Counted from the first letter of the stretch, positions 1-11,173 are shown. The stretch: DNA of 64,000 bases from Amphibacillus sediminis NBRC 103570 (GCF_001552275.1 NZ_BCQW01000008.1:55563-119562), one strand, 5' to 3'. Program-made: numbers and translations. The notes: generated by a model not told the origin, from the sequence alone.

Positions 1-20
1 AGAAATTGAGCTTAGTATGT

Positions 21-47
21 AAGCACAGCACTATAGCTGTGCTTTTT
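21..47 (+). terminator. Intrinsic terminator upstream of yybS
   Basis: A 9-bp perfect stem (AAGCACAGC at 21-29, GCTGTGCTT at 36-44) with a 6-base loop runs into a T tract. It probably ends the transcript entering from the left; in Bacillus the ribosomal protein operon ending in rpsR lies upstream of yybS, but that gene is outside the window. Confidence 0.75.
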
Positions 48-83
48 CTAAGTAGCTCAATAACCATTGAGGTGTCAAATACT

Positions 84-1028
84 ATGCAAGAACAGAACGC
101 GAAAATAAAAGATGGACTTATCCTAGGGGTGATCTTCGTTGCAATCCTTCTTGTGACGATATATTTACCTGCAGTAGAATTGATCACCATGTTCGTCCTA
201 CCCATTCCAATTATTATTTACACGACACGTCATGGCTGGAAAGCTGCAGCCGTTTTAGGAATCATAACGATTCTTACAACGTTACTTTTTACCATCTATG
301 TCTTAATTGCATCATTACCATTGACATTAATTGCAGTGTTAGCAGGTATACTAATTGGTCAGGCGATAAGATCTCACCGTCATCCATATGAAGTTTGGCT
401 TCAAGGAACGATTGGATTTACGGTAGGTTTTCTCATATTATTTGTGTTAATAGAAAGATTGGCAGGGATTAGCTTTGCTGCTGAATACCAATTATTAATA
501 AGTGAATCCTTAGATTCAAGTAGAGCTATGTTAGAATCGATGGGAGTACCCGTTAGTACGGAGGATTTAAATTTAATCGAGCATCAAATGATGATTTTAC
601 TTGATATTATTCCATCCATCCTGACTATTATGGCAGCTGTGATGGCATTTGTCACACAGTGGTTAAGTTATAAATTCCTGAGCAGATGGCAGGATCGTCA
701 ATATCGTTTTCCGGCATTTCGTTTATTCATGCTGCCCAAACAAATGATCTGGCTCTATTTTATCGTTATGATCTTAAGCTGGATAGACCTCAGTTCACAG
801 CCTACTATAGCTGCAATTATTTTAAATCTGTCGATTATAATGAGTATAATTTTTGCATTGCAAGGTCTGTCGTTTGTTTTTTATTACATGCATAAAAAGA
901 GACAACCCATTTTTGTAGCTATCCTTATCACGATATTTAGTTTAATATTTCTTCCAATTGGGCTGTATCTGTTACCGATCTTAGGTATAATTGATATAGG
1001 TTTTCAAATGAGGAAAAGACTGAAGTAA
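84..1028 (+). CDS. yybS: YybS-family multi-spanning membrane protein (DUF2232)
   Basis: A 314-residue, very hydrophobic protein with about eight predicted membrane spans and a basic C-terminus. The start at 84 is chosen because GAGGTG lies about ten bases upstream; the longer reading from base 6 runs through the terminator hairpin and is unlikely. Position directly before gdpP, rplI and dnaC matches yybS (DUF2232) of Bacillus. The family has no established biochemical role; its conserved linkage to gdpP suggests a membrane or cell-envelope function, which is inference. The gap to gdpP is 37 bases, so the two are probably cotranscribed. Confidence 0.85.
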   Translation: MQEQNAKIKDGLILGVIFVAILLVTIYLPAVELITMFVLPIPIIIYTTRHGWKAAAVLGIITILTTLLFTIYVLIASLPLTLIAVLAGILIGQAIRSHRHPYEVWLQGTIGFTVGFLILFVLIERLAGISFAAEYQLLISESLDSSRAMLESMGVPVSTEDLNLIEHQMMILLDIIPSILTIMAAVMAFVTQWLSYKFLSRWQDRQYRFPAFRLFMLPKQMIWLYFIVMILSWIDLSSQPTIAAIILNLSIIMSIIFALQGLSFVFYYMHKKRQPIFVAILITIFSLIFLPIGLYLLPILGIIDIGFQMRKRLK

Positions 1029-1065
1029 AACATGATAGGTGTCAATGCAGTAGGAGATGACCGTA

Positions 1066-3039
1066 ATGCATGCTTTTTTTAAAAAGAAATATATGAGTTA
1101 CCATATTGTCTATATTTATATTTTATCCTTTTTGTTACTAGGGTTTATCTGGTTTTTACATTGGATCTTAGGTGTCGTGATGACTTTTTTAATTGCTATA
1201 TCGCTTTACTATACGATACGATCTGAGCAACAATTAATGAATGAACGTGAAGCTTATATCTCAACATTATCTCACCGGGTAAAAAAAGTCGGTGAGGAAG
1301 CTCTGCTGGAGATGCCCATCGGCATTGCCCTGTACAATGAACACTTTCAAATTGACTGGGCAAACCCGTATTTAAATCAATTTGCCGAAGGGGAAAAATT
1401 TGTTGGGCAATCCTTGGATGTTATTTCGGACTATTTAGTAGCAGCCATAAAAGAAGATAAGGATGAGGTAAACTTTCGTTTAGATACGCATGACTTTAAT
1501 GTCAAAATTAAAAAGGAAGAACGGTTACTTTATTTCTTTGATCGCACAAAACAAACTAACATTCAAAATTTATATTATAATGAACAGACGGTATTAGGGA
1601 TTATTTTTTTAGATAATTATGAAGAAATTACCCAGGCAATGGCCGATACAGACAAAAGTCAAGTCAACTCTCGTGTCACAACGATTTTAGACGAATGGTC
1701 ACAGGAGTATGGAATCTATTTAAAGCGTACATCTCAAGATCGTTTTTTAGCGATTATGAATCAACAAATACTATCTAAGCTTGAGAAAAACAAATTTGAG
1801 ATACTAGATGAAGTAAGAGAGCTGATTTCCGATAATAAAAATATTCCGCTTACCCTTAGTGTAGGAATAGGTCTCGGCGATGTTTCCTTACCGACCTTAG
1901 GTGATTTTGCGCAATCGAGCTTAGATCTTGCCCTTGGTCGTGGTGGTGATCAAGTGGTAATTAAAGATGAAACAGGTAAGGTTCGCTTTTATGGAGGAAA
2001 AACTAACCCAATGGAAAAGCGAACGAGAGTCCGTGCCCGCGTGATATCTCATGCCCTAAAAGAGCTCGTTCAAGAGAGCGATCAAGTATTTATTATGGGA
2101 CATAAATCGCCTGATATGGATTCAATTGGGTCAGCAATAGGTGTGCTAAAATTAGCTTTAGCCAATGAAGTAGATGCTTTTATTGTCCTTGATGACAATG
2201 ATATGGAGACAGGTGTAGAAAGGTTAATGAGTGAAATTAAGCAAAATGAATTATGGCAATTCTTCATTTCACCAGAAGAGGCAATTGAAGCGGTAACAAA
2301 ATCGACCCTAATCGTCGTGGTCGATACCCACAAGCCTTCACTTGTAACCGAGGAAAAGCTTTTAAACAAGACCGATCATGTGGTTGTTATTGACCATCAC
2401 CGACGGGCTGAGGAGTTTATTGAGCATCCTACGCTTGTTTATATGGAACCTTATGCCTCGTCGACGGCGGAGCTTGTGACTGAACTTTTGGAGTATCAGC
2501 CACGCTCACAGCGGTTAAGTGTGCTGGAGGCAACAGCTTTATTGGCAGGTATGATTGTCGATACCAAAAACTTCACATTACGTACAGGCTCACGGACTTT
2601 TGATGCAGCGTCGTTTTTGCGCTCTAAAGGAGCTGATACAATACTTGTCCAAAGCTTTTTGGAAGAAGACTTGGACATGTACGTTAAACGTAGTCATTTA
2701 ATTGAAAATGCCGTTATTCATCATGGTAGTATTGCCATCGTACGTGCAAAACCAGACGAGGTTTATCATGCGGCCATTATTGCTCAAGCTGCAGATACAT
2801 TATTAATGATGAGTGGAATTTCTGCGTCATTTGTAATCTCAAAGCGTACCGATGGACGAATAGGCATCAGTGCAAGATCTCTTGGTGAGGTTAACGTTCA
2901 ATTAATTATGGAGCAAATGAATGGTGGTGGACATTTAACAAATGCCGCTACACAGCTTGATGATACAACCGTAGAAGAAGCATATCAACAATTAGTGATG
3001 ATTATAGATGAATTGATTGAAGGAGGAGAAGACGAATGA
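1066..3039 (+). CDS. gdpP: Cyclic-di-AMP phosphodiesterase GdpP
   Basis: A 657-residue membrane-anchored enzyme that hydrolyses c-di-AMP to pApA. Two N-terminal membrane spans (about 10-50) are followed by a degenerate PAS region, a degenerate GGDEF domain (GRGGDQ near 292, no intact GGDEF), a DHH domain ([10 protein letters not shown] near 346, DHH at 443) and a DHHA1 domain ending in [10 protein letters not shown] near 620. This order is diagnostic for GdpP (YybT). ATG 1066 is preferred to ATG 1057 because AGGAG at 1052-1056 is well spaced only for the former. The stop overlaps the rplI start (ATGA), indicating translational coupling. Confidence 0.95.
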   Translation: MHAFFKKKYMSYHIVYIYILSFLLLGFIWFLHWILGVVMTFLIAISLYYTIRSEQQLMNEREAYISTLSHRVKKVGEEALLEMPIGIALYNEHFQIDWANPYLNQFAEGEKFVGQSLDVISDYLVAAIKEDKDEVNFRLDTHDFNVKIKKEERLLYFFDRTKQTNIQNLYYNEQTVLGIIFLDNYEEITQAMADTDKSQVNSRVTTILDEWSQEYGIYLKRTSQDRFLAIMNQQILSKLEKNKFEILDEVRELISDNKNIPLTLSVGIGLGDVSLPTLGDFAQSSLDLALGRGGDQVVIKDETGKVRFYGGKTNPMEKRTRVRARVISHALKELVQESDQVFIMGHKSPDMDSIGSAIGVLKLALANEVDAFIVLDDNDMETGVERLMSEIKQNELWQFFISPEEAIEAVTKSTLIVVVDTHKPSLVTEEKLLNKTDHVVVIDHHRRAEEFIEHPTLVYMEPYASSTAELVTELLEYQPRSQRLSVLEATALLAGMIVDTKNFTLRTGSRTFDAASFLRSKGADTILVQSFLEEDLDMYVKRSHLIENAVIHHGSIAIVRAKPDEVYHAAIIAQAADTLLMMSGISASFVISKRTDGRIGISARSLGEVNVQLIMEQMNGGGHLTNAATQLDDTTVEEAYQQLVMIIDELIEGGEDE

Positions 3040-3482
3040 AAGTAATTTTTCAACAGGATGTTAAGGGGAAAGGTAAGAAAGGCGAGGTAAAAAATGTTTC
3101 AGAGGGCTATGCTCGCAATTACTTATTGAAAAATAACTTAGCAGTTGAAGCGACTCCTGGGAACCTAAAGGCTCTTGAGGCACAAAAAAATAAACAGCAG
3201 CGGCAAGAACAAGAAATTGTCGAAGAAGCTAAGCAGTTAAAGGAACGACTCGCTAAATTAGAAGTGACATTGAAAACAAAAGCAGGCGATGCAGGCCGCT
3301 TATTTGGTTCAATTACAAGTAAACAAATAGCAGATGAATTAGCAAAGCGTCACAATATTAAAATTGATAAACGTAAAATAGAGTTAGATCAACCGATTCG
3401 TTCGCTAGGCTATACACATGTTCCCGTTAAGCTCCATCCAGATGTAATCGGTGAAATAAAGGTACATGTTACCGAAGCTTAA
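3036..3482 (+). CDS. rplI: 50S ribosomal protein L9
   Basis: A 148-residue protein with the classical L9 start ([18 protein letters not shown]), the [12 protein letters not shown] motif, a charged connecting helix (about 50-75) and the C-terminal rRNA-binding domain with GRLFGSIT. Length is normal for the family. It starts inside the gdpP stop codon and is followed by a GC-rich hairpin terminator, so it ends the yybS-gdpP-rplI operon. Confidence 0.98.
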   Translation: MKVIFQQDVKGKGKKGEVKNVSEGYARNYLLKNNLAVEATPGNLKALEAQKNKQQRQEQEIVEEAKQLKERLAKLEVTLKTKAGDAGRLFGSITSKQIADELAKRHNIKIDKRKIELDQPIRSLGYTHVPVKLHPDVIGEIKVHVTEA

Positions 3483-3489
3483 TGGTTTT

Positions 3490-3517
3490 GGAGGGGAGCG
3501 CTCCCCCTTCTTTTTTT
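3490..3517 (+). terminator. Terminator of the yybS-gdpP-rplI operon
   Basis: A self-complementary GAGGGGAGCGCTCCCCCTT hairpin is followed by seven T residues, eight bases after the rplI stop. Confidence 0.85.
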
Positions 3518-3878
3518 GCACTTTAAGCAAGGATAACTTTTCTTCGGGCTATAGTATAAAAAAACGAAAGCTTCGCCTTTAGACTTGACGATAAGCCGAG
3601 TTTTTCTAATTAGCTAAGATTTAAGTGCGTATCATAATTAGCTAGATTAGCAGTAAGTACGGGTTGAGAACAAGGCCTGCCTATACATGGGAACAGGTGA
3701 GCATGGAGAACAAGTTAATATCTGATAAACGGCTTATTATTTGAGATTTGATCAACCTCGATAAATATAGCAGCTACTTGAGCGCTTAAGTTATAATTTA
3801 ACGCTGTCTAGCTTGATCAAATAAGGATAACTTAGTTTGGATGCTTTAACATGACTTGAATGGACAACCGTTAAAATT
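3518..3878. other. Intergenic region rplI-dnaC, no gene recognised
   Basis: About 360 bases without a convincing coding frame on either strand. It is AT-rich and must contain the dnaC promoter, but I see no hexamer pair good enough to name. No close match to the repeat families found elsewhere in the window. Confidence 0.5.
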
Positions 3879-3894
3879 AAGGAGGACCACGGTT

Positions 3895-5262
3895 ATGAGC
3901 GAAACATGGGTAGAACAACGGATCCCCCCTCATAATATTGAAGCTGAGCAGGCAGTGATCGGTGCAATTTTTCTAGAGCCTGATGTAATGTCTACCGTAT
4001 CGGAACGATTGATGCCCTCTGATTTTTATCGAGCAGCCCATCAACGTATTTTTCAGGTTATGACTCAGTTAACCGATCGTAGTGAACCAATTGATTTGGT
4101 CACTGTTACCACAGCTCTTTCTAATGCTAAGCTACTTGAGGAAATCGGTGGAGTTTCATATTTAACAGACCTTGCAAACTCGGTTCCTACAGCAGCAAAT
4201 GTTAGCTATTATACAATGATAGTTGAAGAAAAATCAGTCTTACGTCGGTTAATACGAACAGCAACAGATATTGTTACGGATAGCTTTAGTAAAGAAGATG
4301 AGGTAGAAGAAGTACTTAGTGATGCAGAGAAAAAAATTCTAGAGGTATCGAATCGCCAAAATGCAGGTGCTTTTAAAAACATTAAGGATGTCCTCATTGA
4401 TGTCTATGACAATATTGAGAGACTTCATCAGCAGGCAGGTGATGTAACGGGGATTCCAACAGGCTTTCGTGATTTAGACAAAATTACGTCAGGCTTCCAA
4501 CGTAATGATCTCATTATCGTCGCTGCTCGACCTTCAGTAGGGAAAACCGCTTTTGCCTTAAATATTGCCCAAAATGTAGCGACTAAAACGGATGAGAATG
4601 TGGCGATTTTTAGTCTCGAGATGGGAGCCGATCAGTTAGTCAATCGTATGCTTTGTGCGGAAGGCAATATCGATGCCCAAAGGCTACGAACAGGGCATTT
4701 AGAGGCTGATGATTGGGGAAAACTAACTATGGCGATGGGAAGCTTATCTAACGCTGGGATCTTCATTGACGACTCTCCTGGCATTCGTGTTAATGAAATT
4801 CGTTCCAAGTGTCGCCGTTTAAAGCAGGAACATGGCTTAGGTATGATTCTAATTGATTACTTACAACTGATTCAAGGAAGTAGTGCATCAGCTAAGGAAA
4901 ATCGTCAACAAGAGGTCTCGGAAATATCGCGTTCACTGAAAGGGCTTGCCCGTGAATTAAACGTGCCTGTTATCGCCCTTTCACAATTATCACGTGGCGT
5001 GGAGTCTCGTCAGGATAAACGCCCAATGATGTCCGATTTGCGTGAATCGGGAAGTATTGAACAGGATGCCGATATTGTTGGCTTCCTATATCGCGATGAC
5101 TATTATGATAAAGAGTCTGAAAAGCAAAATATTATCGAAATCATTATTTCTAAGCAACGTAATGGTCCCGTTGGCACCGTAGAGCTTGCTTTTGTTAAAG
5201 AGTACAATAAATTTGTCGATCTCGATCATCGCTATCAGGACACAGATATTCCGCCAGCTTAG
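3895..5262 (+). CDS. dnaC: Replicative DNA helicase (DnaB family; B. subtilis DnaC)
   Basis: A 455-residue hexameric helicase that unwinds DNA at the replication fork. The N-terminal DnaB domain (about 10-110, beginning PPHNIEAEQAVIGAIFLEPD) binds primase and loader; the RecA-like C-terminal domain carries Walker A RPSVGKTAF near 212-220, Walker B LIDYLQLI, and the conserved ESGSIEQDAD and SKQRNGPVG motifs. The start at 3895 has AAGGAGG ten bases upstream; an upstream ATG at 3856 lacks a site. Length matches Bacillus orthologues. Monocistronic here, followed by a repeat and a terminator. Confidence 0.97.
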   Translation: MSETWVEQRIPPHNIEAEQAVIGAIFLEPDVMSTVSERLMPSDFYRAAHQRIFQVMTQLTDRSEPIDLVTVTTALSNAKLLEEIGGVSYLTDLANSVPTAANVSYYTMIVEEKSVLRRLIRTATDIVTDSFSKEDEVEEVLSDAEKKILEVSNRQNAGAFKNIKDVLIDVYDNIERLHQQAGDVTGIPTGFRDLDKITSGFQRNDLIIVAARPSVGKTAFALNIAQNVATKTDENVAIFSLEMGADQLVNRMLCAEGNIDAQRLRTGHLEADDWGKLTMAMGSLSNAGIFIDDSPGIRVNEIRSKCRRLKQEHGLGMILIDYLQLIQGSSASAKENRQQEVSEISRSLKGLARELNVPVIALSQLSRGVESRQDKRPMMSDLRESGSIEQDADIVGFLYRDDYYDKESEKQNIIEIIISKQRNGPVGTVELAFVKEYNKFVDLDHRYQDTDIPPA

Positions 5263-5269
5263 CATTTAT

Positions 5270-5519
5270 TTATTACAGTGTAAGACTCCCACTTCTAGAA
5301 ATAAGGGAACACGTCATGTCTAAGTGGGAGATCCAACAGCCAGTAACGGCCCGATGGGTTTAACTAACGTTCAGTGGGGGATGGATGTACTTGTCTCATT
5401 CTGTGAGGTATAAACCCCGTCTGAATAACGTTAAAGCCTCCGGCGCACGCGACAGATTCTCACATCGAGCTTCACACGATGAAATCTGGTCGCCATACGC
5501 CAAGATGGATTTGATATTT
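5270..5519. repeat. Interspersed repeat, composite copy (families 1 and 2)
   Basis: Begins a few bases after the dnaC stop with ACAGTGTAAGACTCCCACTTC, continues with the family-1 block (AACACGTCATG, GTGGGAGATCCAACAGCC, ACTAACGTTCAGTGGGGG) and then switches to the 3' half of family 2 (CTGAATAACGTTAAAGCC, GACAGATTC, AAATCTGG, CCAAGATGG). Related copies lie near 8.4, 21.3, 28.8, 42.3, 45.9, 48.1 and 58.9 kb. The junction suggests recombination or nested insertion between two repeat types. Confidence 0.8.
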
Positions 5520-5525
5520 TCAATT

Positions 5526-5569
5526 GAGTAATCGTTAGCAGACAATGGTAATGATTACTCTCTTTTTTT
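5526..5569 (+). terminator. Intrinsic terminator after dnaC
   Basis: GAGTAATC (5526-5533) pairs with GATTACTC (5553-5560), followed by TCTTTTTTT. It lies beyond the interspersed repeat, so the repeat appears to have inserted between dnaC and its original terminator. Confidence 0.75.
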
Positions 5570-5630
5570 GGGTTAATCGATCAACTTAGGCGATAATAGG
5601 CTTTTTTTACAACATCATGTAATATCGATG

Positions 5631-5676
5631 AAAGTCGAACGAAAAACCAAACCACATGTTTGAATGTTCGTTTTGT
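5631..5676 (+). promoter_or_regulatory. Paired PurR boxes upstream of purA
   Basis: AAAGTCGAACGAA at 5631-5643 and the inverted AATGTTCGTTTTGT at 5663-5676 place two GAAC cores in opposite orientation about 30 bases apart. This fits the paired PurBox arrangement (core CCGAAC) used by the PRPP-responsive PurR repressor of Bacillus to control purA and pur genes. The downstream box overlaps the region just before the -35 hexamer. Confidence 0.65.
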
Positions 5677-5679
5677 TAA

Positions 5680-5708
5680 TTGACAATGTCTCTCTGGATT
5701 GGTAAACT
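5680..5708 (+). promoter_or_regulatory. purA promoter (sigma-A type)
   Basis: A perfect -35 TTGACA (5680-5685), exactly 17 bases of spacer and a -10 TAAACT (5703-5708), about 60 bases before the purA start and directly downstream of the PurR boxes. Confidence 0.75.
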
Positions 5709-5744
5709 AGCATTGGTTCAAATGAAAATATTATATAAAAATGA

Positions 5745-7061
<1,317 letters not shown>

Positions 7062-7071
7062 TTTCATTTAG

Positions 7072-7231
7072 CAGAAGTCACCCACTTCTATAAGTGGTGA
7101 GCTGAATGCCTATTTGTCTTCCATTCAGTGGGGGAGAGAGGAAGCTTACTAAGCGCGATATCGTGCCGCGACGTCTGCATGAGCACATCCTATGCGTCGA
7201 ACCCCCCACTGAACGAAGTTTCACTTTATAG
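7072..7231. repeat. Interspersed repeat after purA (family 2 start, family 1 end)
   Basis: Starts 11 bases after the purA stop with AGAAGTCACCCACTTCTATA (family 2), then AGTGGGGGAGAGAGGAAGCT, and finishes with the family-1 3' end CCCCACTGAACGAAGTTTCA and CTTTATA. It contains an outer stem formed by TTCAGTGGGGG and CCCCCACTGAA. Confidence 0.8.
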
Positions 7232-7233
7232 CC

Positions 7234-7293
7234 ATGAGGTTATCTCTTAAAAAGATCACGAAATGTGTCTTTATCGAGATAACCTCATTTTTT
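7234..7293 (+). terminator. Intrinsic terminator after purA
   Basis: A 13-bp perfect stem (ATGAGGTTATCTC at 7234-7246; GAGATAACCTCAT at 7276-7288) followed by a T tract; it immediately follows the interspersed repeat. Confidence 0.85.
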
Positions 7294-7463
7294 GATTGCT
7301 AAGGGTGACAAGATAAACTTAGGGCCAAATATGTCGGTCTACTTAGTGATTTCCCAATCCGACAAACCTCAATTCACTATTTGACAGCGATTAAGCAAGC
7401 TCGGGATTAGGTAAAGGGAGAAAAATTTTAATTTCTTCAAAATTCTAGATCGAAGTGATATCG

Positions 7464-8309
7464 CTAATTTACATATTTCCCGTAGTCGGGCTTAGCTATT
7501 TCATCAAAGTTTTCCACTAATTTTGTTAAACTTTCTGATAGTAATGCTCCAGTCATAGGTAATCCATGACCAGTTACAGCGGTAGTGGGTTTTAGCTTCC
7601 ATAATGTATTAACCGATTCCTGTGCAGCCTGCCAATCTATAGTTAGATATCTAGGTGGACCGCTGATTTCTTGCTCCTGTGTTATAACCTTGTAGAGGTA
7701 TTCCTGCTTAACCGTAACAAATGCATCTCCTACTATCAATGCTCTATCCTTTTCTCTAAAAAATGAAACATGCCCAGGTGAATGACCTGGTGTATGAATC
7801 CACTTGAACTCTGGCAAATTAGGGACAGACCCATCAGAAGGCAGTGGTTTTACATTGTTCCCTAAGTTTACAGGTTCATTTGGAAACATTGGCGAGATTT
7901 TTGCTATCATCCCACCTTCTACGGTTGAATCGGGTTCTGGATAGCTTGTTTTTCCTGTTAAAAAGGGTAACTCTAACTCATGGGCGTAAACAGGAACATT
8001 CCATCTGTTCACTAATTCAATGATTGCCCCCACATGATCAAAATGTCCATGAGTTAAAATAATCGCCTTAGGATGACTGTTTGCTCCAAATCGCTCTTCA
8101 ACAACTGAGATAATTTCAGCTGCGGAATTAGGCATACCAGCATCGACTAAAACAAATTCGTTTGTTGTCGGATCACCAATTAAGTGAATATTTACTATCT
8201 GTATTGTGTAACTATAAAGATCTGGTAAAACCTCTATCCCCAACCCACTTCCAATCGAGGTTGCTGGGATATATTTATAATCACTTCCGTAATTCATATG
8301 CTTGTCCAT
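7464..8309 (-). CDS. MBL-fold metallo-hydrolase (glyoxalase-II-like)
   Basis: A 281-residue cytosolic metallo-beta-lactamase-fold protein. The zinc motif THGHFDH is present near residue 100, with further ligands in HTPGHSPGHVSF, IVGDAF and the C-terminal VTGHGLPM. This resembles the YflN/glyoxalase-II branch that hydrolyses thioesters or lactones; the substrate cannot be read from sequence. The start at 8309 is spaced best from AGGAGG; an ATG two codons upstream (8315) is possible. It is transcribed against its neighbours and stands alone. Confidence 0.8.
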   Translation of the reverse strand: MDKHMNYGSDYKYIPATSIGSGLGIEVLPDLYSYTIQIVNIHLIGDPTTNEFVLVDAGMPNSAAEIISVVEERFGANSHPKAIILTHGHFDHVGAIIELVNRWNVPVYAHELELPFLTGKTSYPEPDSTVEGGMIAKISPMFPNEPVNLGNNVKPLPSDGSVPNLPEFKWIHTPGHSPGHVSFFREKDRALIVGDAFVTVKQEYLYKVITQEQEISGPPRYLTIDWQAAQESVNTLWKLKPTTAVTGHGLPMTGALLSESLTKLVENFDEIAKPDYGKYVN

Positions 8310-8364
8310 AAGCATACTCCTCCTAAATTCAGATTTGTTTTTTAGTGTTCCCTATATTTTTTTA

Positions 8365-8552
8365 TTTATCGCAGGGTAACTGGCTGGGGCTGCGATTACT
8401 CGCCCCATATCGAAGGGATTTTATAAGCCTCCCGCTTCAAGAAATAAGGGACACGTCATGTCTAAGTGGGAGATCCAACAGCCAGTAACGGCCCGATTGG
8501 TTCAATTCACGTTCAGTGGGGAAAAAACCACTGAACGAAGTTTCACTTTATT
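8365..8552. repeat. Interspersed repeat, family 1, internally deleted
   Basis: Shows both ends of family 1: TTTATCGCAGGGTAACTGGC at the left and CACTGAACGAAGTTTCACTT at the right, with the central GCGACGTCGTGTCGC region deleted. The internal CTGGGGCTGCGATTACTCGC and AACACGTCATG/GTGGGAGATCCAACAGCC blocks match the full copy at 45815-46068. Confidence 0.85.
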
Positions 8553-8637
8553 GGTTATTATTAGTTTGGATCAGCTTTTAAATCAGCACCTAATATTCTG
8601 AAGTGGTACACTAATTAAGAAAGGTGGAAACCGATAA

Positions 8638-9387
8638 GTGAATCAAAATGAGTATGAACGTTTTTAAAAACAAGTTGGGAGAGCAAACGGTTGGGATTTT
8701 AGTAAACTGCAAGTCATTTCAGAAGGAGTTAAATGGGACTTTTACGAAGAAGTCATCAATAAGTGTAGTGATCAAGATATCCTTTTAGACATGGGTACTG
8801 GCGGTGGAGAAGGTATCTTAAAGATAGCCCCATCATTACTTCTACTAATCGGAATTGATTTATCTAGTGAAATGATTAAAACAGCAAAATCAAATGTTAA
8901 AAAATCAGGTGCGTCAAACGTCAGGTTTTTTCAAATGTCTTCTGAAAAATTGCAATTTCCTAATGAATTTTTCGATGTTATTTCATGTCGACATGCTCCT
9001 TTTTCTTCAAGGGAAGTTTTTAAAGTCTTAAAAAGTGGTGGTTATTTTCTGACGCAGCAAGTAAGTGAAGCAGATAAATGGAGTTTAAAGCAATCCTTTG
9101 GTCGTGGACAAGCATTTACTAAAGCGGATGGAACCTTAAAAGAACAATATATTCGTGAACTAAGTGACACGGGATTTTCTGAGATTAAATCATACGAATA
9201 CAATGCTGCGGACTACTATCAAAGACCAGAGGATCTGATATTCTTATTAAAACACACGCCAATTGTTCCTTATTTTGGTCAAAATAACAATGATTTTGAA
9301 ATATTGAAGGGCTTTATTGAAAGAAATATAACGGATAAAGGAATAAGAACAAATTCTAAAAGGTTTCTTATCATAGCTAAAAAGTAA
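8638..9387 (+). pseudogene. Class I SAM-dependent methyltransferase, interrupted by a nonsense codon
   Basis: Reading from GTG 8638 (AAAGGTGG upstream) gives VNQNEYERF, then TAA at 8665-8667, then continues in the same frame to 9387. The rest is a normal small methyltransferase: DMGTGGGEGILK (motif I, SAM binding), GIDLSSEMIKTAK (motif II), and DVISCRHAPF. The stop replaces what is probably a Trp codon in ERF(W)KQVGRANGWDF. A single in-frame stop with the frame otherwise intact indicates a recent loss or a sequencing error; reinitiation at ATG 8791 would lack motif I. Substrate unknown. Confidence 0.7.
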
Positions 9388-9742
9388 GCTGAACACACCA
9401 CTTAGGCACATTTGATTGATATGACGGAAAATGTAAATCGATTAGATTCGTATGGTTAAATCCTAGGCCCCAGTCATGTTCAAAAAACTAGTCATAGAGT
9501 TTTAAACAACGGAGCATAAGCCTTTAATCCGTAAGTAGTAGAGCAACTAGCAAACGAGATGCGCTTATAGTTTGGTGATCTTCCTGTAATTCTATAAATT
9601 GAAACTAGTAAACCCATATATAGGAATCTATGATACAGTTTGATTACATTATGATGAAAAAGGTTTAAATACAATCTTTTCGTATGTTACTCTACAATAG
9701 GTTCGTATAAAAAGGTTTCAATATATTCAGGAGGATCTTACT
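9388..9742. other. Intergenic region, no gene recognised
   Basis: About 350 bases with no convincing coding frame. It must hold the promoter of the M23 peptidase gene; I see no confident hexamers and no clear pair of direct WalR half-sites. Confidence 0.4.
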
Positions 9743-11173
9743 ATGACGAAGGCGAATGACTTACAAGTAAGCCTTAAGCTAGTTTTAACTAGTCTACTAT
9801 TAATCATCGGTTATGGGCTGATTAACCCGTTGGTTGTTCATGCGACTGATGATAGTGAATTGGCTACAATTTATCATGTCTATTTAGACTATGAATATAT
9901 CGGAGCAGCGAATAATGACCAGGTCATTTACGATTACATAGATGAGCAAGTTGAAGCCAAAGCATTGGAACATGATCACTTTCGATACGGTGTTGCACAA
10001 GAGCTAACCCTAGTTCCAGAACGTGTATTTCATCAAAGTGGATCGGATGAAGAAGTCGTTAATAAACTTGCTGAGAAACTGATGATTCAAGTGGAGGCAA
10101 CGGCGCTTGAACTTGGTGGAAATGCTGTTGGTTTTTTTGCGTCCGAGCACGATGCCGAGCAAGCTTTATTTGAATATAAAACAATTTTTGTAGATGAAGA
10201 TGTATTAAATCAATTAGCTGAATTAGATTCAACCGATCAAGGGGTTGAAATAGAAGATGATGCTGTTATTTTAAATGTTGAGCTTTCAGAAGAAGTGAGA
10301 TTGTCTGAAGCTTTTGCTGACGAATCAGAGATTTTAACTGTTGAACAAGGCGTTAAGCTTTTAGAACAAGGTACATTGGAAGACAAGATTCATAAGGTAG
10401 AATCTGGTGATACACTTTCGACGATGGCTAGTCACTATGATTTAACGTTAGATCAATTGCTTGAGCTTAATCCTGAATTGTCAGATGATACCGTCTTACA
10501 GCTTGAACAAGAAATAAATGTAACGGATTATACGCCATTTGCGGATGTTATCGTTTATCAAGAGGAACAAGTTGAAGAGGTCATTAAATATGAAAAAATA
10601 GTTGAGCAATCAGATGATTTATATCTAGGCGAATCTAAACAGAAACAGCAAGGTGTGGATGGAAAGAAAGCCGTCCGCTATGCGTTCACAGTCATTAATG
10701 GACAGGAGACTAACCGTGATATTCTAGAGGAAGACGTGATCAAGGAAGCGGTTGATCAGATTGTCATAGAAGGAACAAAAGAAATCCCATCACGTGGGAC
10801 AGGTGATTTTAATTGGCCTGCTGTTGGGGGTTATATCTCAAGTGGATATGGTCAAAGGTGGGGCTCTATGCATAAAGGTATTGATATTGCAAGACCATCA
10901 AACCGCGATATTCTAGCTACTGATAATGGTACAGTGGAAAAAGTCAGCTATGAGTCCAATGGCTATGGTCATTATATTGTGATAAACCATAACAATGGCT
11001 ATAAAACGCTATATGCTCACCTTGAAAGTGTAGCTGTGAGCACGGGTGAAACTGTCCCTCAAGGGACCAAAATTGGAGTGATGGGATCGACCGGTAGATC
11101 GACTGGTGTCCATTTGCATTTTGAAGTATTAAAGAACGGTTCTAACCTCAACCCGACGGATGTTTTAAATTAA
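9743..11173 (+). CDS. Secreted LysM-G5-M23 peptidoglycan endopeptidase
   Basis: A 476-residue exported wall hydrolase. A signal peptide or anchor occupies residues 12-35, a LysM peptidoglycan-binding domain lies near 213-260 (HKVESGDTLSTMASHYDLT), a G5 domain follows (about 265-345, ending DQIVIEGTKE), and the C-terminal M23 (LytM-type) domain has the zinc ligands in HKGIDIA and HLHFE. The mature N-terminal part is acidic. AGGAGG precedes the ATG. A hairpin terminator separates it from walR. Placement next to the operon that controls wall hydrolases suggests WalRK control, an inference. Confidence 0.85.
   Translation: MTKANDLQVSLKLVLTSLLLIIGYGLINPLVVHATDDSELATIYHVYLDYEYIGAANNDQVIYDYIDEQVEAKALEHDHFRYGVAQELTLVPERVFHQSGSDEEVVNKLAEKLMIQVEATALELGGNAVGFFASEHDAEQALFEYKTIFVDEDVLNQLAELDSTDQGVEIEDDAVILNVELSEEVRLSEAFADESEILTVEQGVKLLEQGTLEDKIHKVESGDTLSTMASHYDLTLDQLLELNPELSDDTVLQLEQEINVTDYTPFADVIVYQEEQVEEVIKYEKIVEQSDDLYLGESKQKQQGVDGKKAVRYAFTVINGQETNRDILEEDVIKEAVDQIVIEGTKEIPSRGTGDFNWPAVGGYISSGYGQRWGSMHKGIDIARPSNRDILATDNGTVEKVSYESNGYGHYIVINHNNGYKTLYAHLESVAVSTGETVPQGTKIGVMGSTGRSTGVHLHFEVLKNGSNLNPTDVLN

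Noticed and set aside
6..83. Extension of YybS to base 6
   Set aside because: The extension translates through a clear intrinsic terminator and lacks a ribosome site; ATG 84 has GAGGTG upstream.
5270..5519. CRISPR array
   Set aside because: The repeats are long, dispersed kilobases apart and internally variable; there are no regular spacers and no cas genes.
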